NCBI GenBank assembly: GCA_022790855.1
Contig: JAAVYA010000006.1
Location: 1-64,000 of the forward strand
DNA length: 64,000 nucleotides
Reading direction: 5' to 3'
DNA from: Lachnospiraceae bacterium
GTDB lineage: Bacteria > Bacillota > Clostridia > Lachnospirales > Lachnospiraceae
In this document: in pieces, positions 57,787 through 64,000 of the stretch
How positions within the stretch are numbered: the first letter of the stretch is position 1
Layout: the number at the start of each line of letters is the position of its first letter
Notes under the pieces: model-generated
Databases searched by the model: none
The model's input: the letters and a program-made list of their open reading frames with translations, nothing else
What the model was told of the DNA's origin: nothing
Made by a program: the position numbers and the translations under genes

Positions 57787-58431
57787 ATGAAAACAGGATT
57801 TACAAAAGAAACAGAAGATAATAAGATTACCACGATTATTGTATATGTGGCCGCCATACTGTATATTGTCCTTGGGGCGGCATTTCTTGTCATTCCCACT
57901 CTGGAAGCGGAACAATTTTGCTACCTTTTGGCGGGAGGACTGATCTTACTTGGCATTCTTCGGATTGGAGAGTATTTTATCAAAGAGAATTACCGGAATG
58001 TGAACCAGTATGGATTTTCCATCGGAGTATTCACCATTATCCTCGGGACCTGCATTATCATACGGATTCAGCAGTTTGCAGACATTTTTCATTTGTGCCT
58101 GGGGATTGGCATTCTTCTAACCGCTATTGTGAAAGTACAGAACGCCATGGATCTGCGGGCTTTGGGAGATTCAGGATTTTTTATATTTTTAGGATTATCT
58201 GTGGTAATGGTGATCTGCGCGGCTCTCATCTTAGTGAATCCATTTTCAAAAACGGAGGTGCGGAACCAGTTTACATACTTGGTGCTGATCGGGGACGGTA
58301 TCCTATCCGTTGTCAGTACCACGTATCTGATTATCCGCTCCGGGAATTCCAAAAGCCGGCCAGAGAAAGAAGCGGCATTCGGAACGTTGGAGGAAGACGG
58401 AAATGAACAGCAGGAACAAGAAGAAATATGA
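57787..58431 (+). CDS. DUF308/HdeD-like membrane protein
   Basis: This 214-residue protein has about six membrane helices in closely spaced pairs, as in the HdeD family (DUF308). A hydrophilic N-terminal tail of about 15 residues precedes them, and the C-terminal tail (residues 188-214) is acidic and rich in Gln and Glu. Function of the family in Firmicutes is unclear. It has its own promoter. Its last 29 bases overlap the start of the flavoprotein gene, suggesting coupled expression. Confidence 0.72.
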   Translation: MKTGFTKETEDNKITTIIVYVAAILYIVLGAAFLVIPTLEAEQFCYLLAGGLILLGILRIGEYFIKENYRNVNQYGFSIGVFTIILGTCIIIRIQQFADIFHLCLGIGILLTAIVKVQNAMDLRALGDSGFFIFLGLSVVMVICAALILVNPFSKTEVRNQFTYLVLIGDGILSVVSTTYLIIRSGNSKSRPEKEAAFGTLEEDGNEQQEQEEI

Positions 58432-59647
58432 CGTCATAGTGGTAGGTGCAGGAGCAGCCGGTATGATGGCCGCCATCAGCGCGGCCAGGCAGGGGGCAAA
58501 CGTCGCCTTGCTGGAGCATATGGAGCAGGCCGGGAAGAAACTTTTGGCCACAGGAAACGGAAAATGCAACTTTACCAATCGAGTGCAGGGCCTGGAATGC
58601 TACAGGGGACAGGACCCTGCCTTTGTCTTGCCTGTACTGGAACAGTTCGGACTTTCCGAGACGCTGGCCTTCTTTCAGGAAATCGGAATTTTTCCCAGGG
58701 AAAAAAGAGGCGGATATTTCTATCCTGCCAGCGGCCAGGCGTCTTGCGTCCGTCAGGCATTGGTACAGGAACTTTTGCATTGGAACGTGGACTGTTGCTA
58801 TGGCGTTGGCATCCGTAGTATCAAAAAAGAAAAGAACCTGTTTTATTATGACACCAAGCAAGGGCAATATCAAAGCCGCTCCTGCATCATTGCCACCGGA
58901 GGAAAAGCCGCCAAAAAGACGGGAAGCGACGGAAGCGGCATCCCATATATTGTGGGATTTGGCCACCATGTGACAGAACTTGTTCCGGCTCTGGTACAAA
59001 TGAAAGGAAAACAGTCGTTTTTGAAAGAACTTGCAGGAATTCGTGCAGATTCTGTCCTGTCTCTTTACATAGACGGAAAACGCTTTTGCAGCGAACCAGG
59101 AGAATTGCAATTGACGGAATTTGGGCTTTCCGGGATTCCGGCTTTTCAGGTGAGCCGATATGCTCTTTACGCTTTGTCCGCGGGATTGGACGTCTATGCG
59201 GCCATAGATTTTGCCCCGGAGCAGAGCCTGAAAGAATTGGAAGACTATCTGAGATTTCAGCAAAGACGTCGGGGGAACTGCCCGGTTGGAGACTGTCTTC
59301 CGGGACTGTTAAATCAAAAATTAATTCCGGTACTGCTTCGGGAAGCAGAGCTGGAGCAGGGAATTTCCCTAGCGCAATGCAGCAGGAAGAACATCCACAG
59401 TCTGGCGGAATGCATCAAAGGGCTGCGTATAGATATCAACGGAAGCAAATCCTTTGACCAGGCCCAAGCCTGCGCCGGGGGAGTGGATACCTCTGAACTC
59501 AACCCGGACACCATGGAGTCCAGGCTGGTTGAGGGACTGTATTTTGCAGGAGAAGTAATAGACATTGACGGAGCCTGCGGCGGGTACAATCTGCAATGGG
59601 CCTGGTCCAGTGGCTGGGTGGCAGGATTTCATGGAGGTCACATATGA
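58403..59647 (+). CDS. HI0933-family flavoprotein, second copy
   Basis: The 414-residue protein shares the HI0933 plan with the product of 24737-25972: VVGAGAAGMMAAISAARQG for FAD, KLLATGNGKCNFTN as family signature and GLYFAGEVIDIDGACGGYNLQWAWSSG at the C-terminus. Overall sequence is well diverged from the first copy, so it is probably an old paralogue with another substrate. It overlaps the HdeD-like gene by 29 bases and the next flavoprotein by four (ATGA). Start chosen at 58403 behind GGAGGAAGACGG. Confidence 0.87.
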   Translation: MNSRNKKKYDVIVVGAGAAGMMAAISAARQGANVALLEHMEQAGKKLLATGNGKCNFTNRVQGLECYRGQDPAFVLPVLEQFGLSETLAFFQEIGIFPREKRGGYFYPASGQASCVRQALVQELLHWNVDCCYGVGIRSIKKEKNLFYYDTKQGQYQSRSCIIATGGKAAKKTGSDGSGIPYIVGFGHHVTELVPALVQMKGKQSFLKELAGIRADSVLSLYIDGKRFCSEPGELQLTEFGLSGIPAFQVSRYALYALSAGLDVYAAIDFAPEQSLKELEDYLRFQQRRRGNCPVGDCLPGLLNQKLIPVLLREAELEQGISLAQCSRKNIHSLAECIKGLRIDINGSKSFDQAQACAGGVDTSELNPDTMESRLVEGLYFAGEVIDIDGACGGYNLQWAWSSGWVAGFHGGHI

Positions 59648-61236
59648 TTCGGATACAACAGGTAAAGATGCCTTTAGACCATACAAAAGATGAGTTGTTA
59701 AAAAAAGCCGCAAAGCTGCTAAAGGTTTCTCCAGAACAGATCAAAAATCTGAAAATCGCAAAACGCTCCATCGATGCCAGGAAGAAGTCCGAGGTTTGTT
59801 ATGTCTATACGCTGGACATTTCCCTTCCGGAAGAAGAGAGGATCTTAAAAAAGGTTCACAATAATAATATTATGTCAACTAATGAGAAGCATTACCAGAT
59901 TCCTCCCGGAGGAACAAAGAAGCTGTCCCATCCTCCTGTGGTGATTGGCAGTGGTCCGTCAGGATTGTTTGCCGCATACCTTTTGGCTCAGGCCGGTTAT
60001 GCTCCCATAGTCGTGGAACGGGGACGGGAAATCCGCAAGAGACAAAAGGACGTGGAGGATTTTTGGAAAAGCGGAAGGCTGCATCCGGATTCCAACGTAC
60101 AGTTTGGCGAGGGCGGAGCCGGGACGTTTTCTGACGGAAAGCTGAACACTCTGGTAAGGGATACCAAGGGCCGCAGCAAAATGGTGCTGGACACTTTCGT
60201 GTCCTTTGGTGCGCCGGAAGAAATCTTATACGACGCCAGGCCCCATATCGGCACGGATGTTTTGGCCTCCGTAGTGGAACGGATGCGGGAGGCTATCAAG
60301 CAGTTGGGAGGGGGCTTTCTCTTTGGAACATGTCTGACCGGTTTTGAATGGGATGCATCCGGGCTTTCGGCCCTTTTGCTGCAGAATGGATCCAGGCAGA
60401 TCCGTTTGGCCGCCAGCACGGCTGTGCTGGCCATTGGACACAGCGCCCGGGATACCTTTGAGATGCTTTTGGAACAGGGATTTGCTATGGAGCCAAAGTC
60501 CTTTGCCACAGGATTCCGGGTGGAGCATCCCCAGGTGATGATCAATGAAGCTCAATACGGCAAAGAAGCAATGCGAAAGCTTCCGGCAGCTTTTTACAAA
60601 TTATCTTCCAACCATTTGGGCAGAGGAATCTATTCCTTTTGTATGTGCCCCGGAGGGTACGTGGTCAATGCCTCCTCACAGCCGGGGCATTTGGCGATCA
60701 ATGGGATGAGCTACCACAAACGCGACGGCGCCAATGCCAACAGCGCAATCATTGTATCCGTCACGCCCCAGGATTTTGGAGGAACAGATCCCCTCTCCGG
60801 CGTCCGATTCCAGCAAAAGCTGGAGAAAAAGGCTTATGAATTGGGCGGAGGGCGGATTCCCCAGCAGCTTTTGGGAGACTTTGCCTGCCAGAAAGAAAGC
60901 GGCGGATACGGGGAATTCCAAAGCGAAGCAAAAGGAATGACTGCCTTTGCGCCTCTTCACGGATTGTTTTCCAGGGAGATCAATGACGCGTTTCTTTTGG
61001 GAATGGAGGAATTCTCAAAGAGGATTTCGGGCTTTTGCCGATATGACTGCATCTTGTCCGGCGTGGAAAGCCGTACCTCCTCCCCGGTACGGATTTTGCG
61101 GGATGAATCCTTCGAGAGCAATCGAAGGGGCGTATATCCATGCGGGGAAGGCGCAGGCTATGCAGGAGGGATTATGTCCGCCGCTATGGACGGTTTAAAA
61201 GTAGCGGAAGCAATTATCAGCAGATATCATATGTAG
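59644..61236 (+). CDS. FAD-dependent dehydrogenase of the COG2509 type
   Basis: This 530-residue protein is an uncharacterised flavoprotein common in Clostridia. The N-terminal 95 residues form a small separate domain (MPLDHTKDELLKKAAKLLKVSPEQIKNLKI). It is followed by an FAD fold (VVIGSGPSGLFAAYLLAQAGYAPIVVERG), an FGEGGAGTFSDGKLNT segment and a C-terminal GEGAGYAGGIMSAAMDGLKVAEAI. I start it at 59644, overlapping the previous stop by four bases. The region VCYVYTLDISLPEE and the conserved FCMCPGGYV segment are family features. Substrate unknown. mutS follows after 14 bases. Confidence 0.83.
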   Translation: MIRIQQVKMPLDHTKDELLKKAAKLLKVSPEQIKNLKIAKRSIDARKKSEVCYVYTLDISLPEEERILKKVHNNNIMSTNEKHYQIPPGGTKKLSHPPVVIGSGPSGLFAAYLLAQAGYAPIVVERGREIRKRQKDVEDFWKSGRLHPDSNVQFGEGGAGTFSDGKLNTLVRDTKGRSKMVLDTFVSFGAPEEILYDARPHIGTDVLASVVERMREAIKQLGGGFLFGTCLTGFEWDASGLSALLLQNGSRQIRLAASTAVLAIGHSARDTFEMLLEQGFAMEPKSFATGFRVEHPQVMINEAQYGKEAMRKLPAAFYKLSSNHLGRGIYSFCMCPGGYVVNASSQPGHLAINGMSYHKRDGANANSAIIVSVTPQDFGGTDPLSGVRFQQKLEKKAYELGGGRIPQQLLGDFACQKESGGYGEFQSEAKGMTAFAPLHGLFSREINDAFLLGMEEFSKRISGFCRYDCILSGVESRTSSPVRILRDESFESNRRGVYPCGEGAGYAGGIMSAAMDGLKVAEAIISRYHM

Positions 61237-61250
61237 GAAGGAAGAAAAAC

Positions 61251-63908
61251 GTGGCAGAATATACACCAATGATGCAGCAATATATAGAAACTAAAAAAAA
61301 TTACCCGGACTGTATTTTGTTTTACCGTCTGGGAGATTTTTACGAGATGTTTTTTGAGGATGCATTGACTGCCTCCAAAGAACTGGAAATTACCCTAACC
61401 GGAAAAAACTGCGGACAGGAAGAGCGGGCGCCTATGTGCGGCGTTCCCTTTCACGCCTTGGAAGGTTACCTGAACAAACTGGTGCAAAAGGGGTACAAAG
61501 TGGCCATCTGCGAACAGGTGGAAGATCCCAAAACCTCCCGGGGGCTGGTACGCCGGGAAGTCGTGCGGATTGTAACGCCGGGCACGAATCTGGACGCCCA
61601 GGCGCTGGATGAAACCAGGAACAATTATATTATGTGCATCAATCTGGAGGACAACTACGGCGTTTCCATTGCAGACGTTACCACCGGGGACTACTATGTG
61701 ACGGAACTGGAAAATGAAAGGAAGCTTTTAGATGAAATCCACCGTTTTGCACCTTCGGAAATCATTTGCAACGAGGCGTTTTCTATGAGCGGCGTGGATT
61801 TGGCGGATTTGAAAGAACGGCTGGGAATTGCCGTCTATCCCCTGGAATCCTGGTATTTCAGCGATGAGACGGCCGTGAACATACTCCTTTCCCATTTTAA
61901 GCTTTCCAGCCTGGACGGATTGGGTCTGAAAGACTATGACTGCGGGACGATCGCGGCCGGCGCACTGCTAAAATACCTCTATGAAACGCAGAAAACTTCC
62001 CTGAGCCACATGTCCCATCTGAAGCTTTACAGTACCGGAAAATACATGATCATTGACAGCTCCACCAGACGGAACCTGGAGTTGGTGGAAACGCTCCGGG
62101 AAAAACAGAAGCGGGGTTCCCTGCTGTGGGTGCTGGATAAAACAAAAACTGCCATGGGAGCCAGGATGCTGCGGAATTTTGTGGAACAGCCCTTAATAGA
62201 GAAAAAAGAGATTGAAGAACGCCTGGACGCAATTGAAGAATTGAACGGCCAGTCCATGAACCGGGAAGAATTGCGGGAATACTTAACCCCTGTCTACGAT
62301 ATGGAACGGCTGGTGAGCCGGGTCACCTACCAGACCGCCAACCCCAGGGATTTGATCGCATTTAAAAGCTCTCTGTCCATGCTTCCCCATATTAAGGCAG
62401 TGCTGGGGGAATTTCATTGTAAAGAATTGAAGCAGATCCAGAAGGAGTTGGATCCTTTAGAAGACCTGTATCAGCTGATCGACGCTTCCATTCTGGAAGA
62501 ACCGCCCATTTCCATCCGGGACGGCAATATTTTAAAAGAAGGCTTCCACGAAGAAGTAGACAAGCTGCGCCATGCCAAAACCGAAGGGAAAACCTGGCTG
62601 ATGGAGCTGGAAACAAAAGAACGGGAGAAAACCGGAATCAAGAATCTCAGGATCAAATACAACAAAGTGTTCGGCTACTATCTGGAGGTGACCAATTCCT
62701 ACCAAAACATGGTGCCGGATTACTATACCAGAAAGCAGACGCTGGCCAATGCAGAGCGTTATATCACCCCGGAATTAAAGGAACTGGAAGATATCATTCT
62801 GGGAGCGGAAGACCGGCTGGTATCCCTGGAATACGAAATTTACCGGGAAGTACGGGAAAAAATTGCCGACCAGGTGCTGCGCATCCAGCAGACGGCCAAG
62901 GCAGTGGCCAAAGCAGATGTATTTGCCGCCCTGGCAACGGTGGCCAAGCAGAACCATTTCTGCCGTCCCTCCATCAATGAAAAAGGCGTCGTTGACATCA
63001 AGGACGGGCGTCATCCCGTGGTGGAGCAGATGATCACCAACGATATGTTTATTGCCAACGATACGTATCTGGACAACGGCAAACAGCGGATTTCCATTAT
63101 TACAGGCCCCAATATGGCAGGAAAATCCACCTATATGCGTCAGACCGCCCTGATCGTGCTCATGGCCCAGATCGGAAGCTTTGTGCCCGCTGCAACGGCC
63201 AATATCGGGATTGTAGACCGGATTTTTACCAGGGTGGGAGCATCGGACGATCTGGCCTCGGGACAAAGTACCTTTATGGTGGAGATGACGGAAGTAGCCA
63301 ATATCTTAAGGAACGCCACCGCAAACAGCCTGCTGGTACTGGATGAAATCGGCCGGGGCACCAGCACCTTTGACGGGCTTTCCATTGCCTGGGCCGTGGT
63401 AGAGCATATCAGCAATCCAAAGCTTTTAGGGGCAAAAACCTTATTTGCCACCCATTACCACGAACTTACGGAGCTGGAAGGCAAGCTTGACAACGTACAT
63501 AATTACTGTATCGCCGTAAAAGAAAAAGGGGACGACATTGTATTTTTGCGAAAGATCGTAAAAGGAGGGGCGGACCGCAGCTACGGCATTCAGGTGGCCA
63601 AGCTGGCGGGAGTGCCTGAGAGCGTCATTGAACGGGCGAAAGCCATTGCCCAGGAACTCAGTGAAAACGATATTTCCGGCGTAGTCAGCAGCATTGCAAC
63701 GGAAGGGACGCTTTCTGTGCGGGAACCCCGAAAAAAGATGGACGAAGTGGATATGAGCCAGATTTCCCTTTTTGATACCGTAAAAGATGATGATATTATT
63801 GCAGAGATTACGGAAATTGACCTAAGCCGCCTCACCCCCATTGATGCATTAAACAAGCTTTACCAGATTCAGAGTAAAATTAAGAACCGATGGCAATATT
63901 CCGAATAG
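61251..63908 (+). CDS. mutS: DNA mismatch repair protein MutS
   Basis: MutS recognises base mismatches and recruits MutL. The start is a GTG at 61251 behind AGGAAGGAAG; an open frame extends further upstream inside the previous gene. The 885-residue protein has the mismatch-recognition motif GDFYEMF (Phe-x-Glu, about residues 27-33), then connector, lever and clamp regions. The ATPase follows, with GPNMAGKSTYMRQ (Walker A), VLDEIGRGTSTFDG (Walker B) and FATHYHELTELE. The C-terminus has the linker and dimerisation end. mutL follows after 44 bases. Confidence 0.97.
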   Translation: MAEYTPMMQQYIETKKNYPDCILFYRLGDFYEMFFEDALTASKELEITLTGKNCGQEERAPMCGVPFHALEGYLNKLVQKGYKVAICEQVEDPKTSRGLVRREVVRIVTPGTNLDAQALDETRNNYIMCINLEDNYGVSIADVTTGDYYVTELENERKLLDEIHRFAPSEIICNEAFSMSGVDLADLKERLGIAVYPLESWYFSDETAVNILLSHFKLSSLDGLGLKDYDCGTIAAGALLKYLYETQKTSLSHMSHLKLYSTGKYMIIDSSTRRNLELVETLREKQKRGSLLWVLDKTKTAMGARMLRNFVEQPLIEKKEIEERLDAIEELNGQSMNREELREYLTPVYDMERLVSRVTYQTANPRDLIAFKSSLSMLPHIKAVLGEFHCKELKQIQKELDPLEDLYQLIDASILEEPPISIRDGNILKEGFHEEVDKLRHAKTEGKTWLMELETKEREKTGIKNLRIKYNKVFGYYLEVTNSYQNMVPDYYTRKQTLANAERYITPELKELEDIILGAEDRLVSLEYEIYREVREKIADQVLRIQQTAKAVAKADVFAALATVAKQNHFCRPSINEKGVVDIKDGRHPVVEQMITNDMFIANDTYLDNGKQRISIITGPNMAGKSTYMRQTALIVLMAQIGSFVPAATANIGIVDRIFTRVGASDDLASGQSTFMVEMTEVANILRNATANSLLVLDEIGRGTSTFDGLSIAWAVVEHISNPKLLGAKTLFATHYHELTELEGKLDNVHNYCIAVKEKGDDIVFLRKIVKGGADRSYGIQVAKLAGVPESVIERAKAIAQELSENDISGVVSSIATEGTLSVREPRKKMDEVDMSQISLFDTVKDDDIIAEITEIDLSRLTPIDALNKLYQIQSKIKNRWQYSE

Positions 63909-63952
63909 GAAGCTTTGCATGTTCCAAAAAGAATGCCAGGGAGGAAGTATAG

Positions 63953-64000
63953 ATGCCCAAAATAGAAGTATTGGATGATCAGACCATTGACAAAATTGCC
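63953..64000 (+). CDS. mutL: DNA mismatch repair protein MutL (5' end only)
   Basis: The last 48 bases encode MPKIEVLDDQTIDKIA, the characteristic start of MutL (ITKLPDxxxxKIAAGEV family opening), behind GGGAGG. The gene runs off the window. Position directly after mutS supports the call. Confidence 0.85.
   Translation, partial: MPKIEVLDDQTIDKIA

Noticed and set aside
58331..59263. Minus-strand open frame of 310 codons
   Set aside because: Mirror of the HI0933-family gene; low-complexity translation and no start signal.
1..64000. tRNA, rRNA, CRISPR array or intact insertion sequence
   Set aside because: No cloverleaf with a TTCGA-type arm, no regularly spaced repeats and no transposase frame were found by reading.

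Overview
The window reads as chromosomal DNA of an anaerobic, spore-forming Firmicute, most likely a gut Lachnospiraceae (Clostridia). The grounds are the sporulation pair yqfC-yqfD, a complete Rnf ion pump, an oxygen-sensitive [FeFe] hydrogenase, a sodium-pumping decarboxylase operon, strong AGGAGG ribosome sites and clostridial gene orders (cmk-ispH-S1 protein; yqfCD-phoH-HD protein-ybeY). I see no rRNA, tRNA, CRISPR array, prophage or intact insertion sequence.

Layout. 1-11.7 kb: a small exported protein, an NlpC/P60 wall hydrolase, rpsO-pnp with structured leaders, a subtilisin-like protease, cardiolipin synthase, a D,D-carboxypeptidase on the minus strand, a metallophosphoesterase-scpA-scpB run and a soluble chemoreceptor-like protein. 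11.7-16.9 kb: a two-gene H2 module (an NuoF-tail/GltD-type flavoprotein and an [FeFe] hydrogenase), then a second D,D-carboxypeptidase. 16.9-17.3 kb: a gene-free stretch made almost entirely of long inverted repeats. 17.3-22.7 kb: a five-gene biotin-dependent decarboxylase/transcarboxylase operon with a Na+ pump. 22.7-30.7 kb: an AT-rich gene remnant, an RpiR-type regulator, a HI0933-type flavoprotein, cmk, ispH, an S1-domain protein, cheR and a YprB-like nuclease. 30.8-37.7 kb: rnfCDGEAB and pgi. 37.8-47.7 kb: accessory DNA. Between 38.6 and 44.2 kb at least six genes are broken by stops, single-base frameshifts, internal deletions or fusion, interleaved with intact GNAT, NUDIX, nth and ABC permease genes. 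47.7-64 kb: cysK-like, pyrimidine nucleoside phosphorylase, the yqfC-to-ybeY sporulation/RNA block, a DUF3048 lipoprotein, a SpoVB/MurJ-type flippase, two flavoproteins, mutS and the first codons of mutL.

How it fits together. Three units handle reducing power and the ion gradient: the hydrogenase module, the Na+ decarboxylase operon and Rnf. Each has an inverted repeat upstream, and the one before the decarboxylase operon resembles a Rex (NADH/NAD+ sensor) operator. The most unusual items are the palindromic element at 16.9-17.3 kb, the FMN-less flavoprotein partner of the hydrogenase, two carboxyltransferases sharing one biotin carrier and one pump, a PgpH-position protein whose HD residues are gone, a cysteine-rich tail on RnfE, and the cluster of freshly broken genes including a dying MntA/HepT toxin-antitoxin pair. 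Wherever an alternative start has a better ribosome site I used it, so several genes are shorter than their longest open frame.
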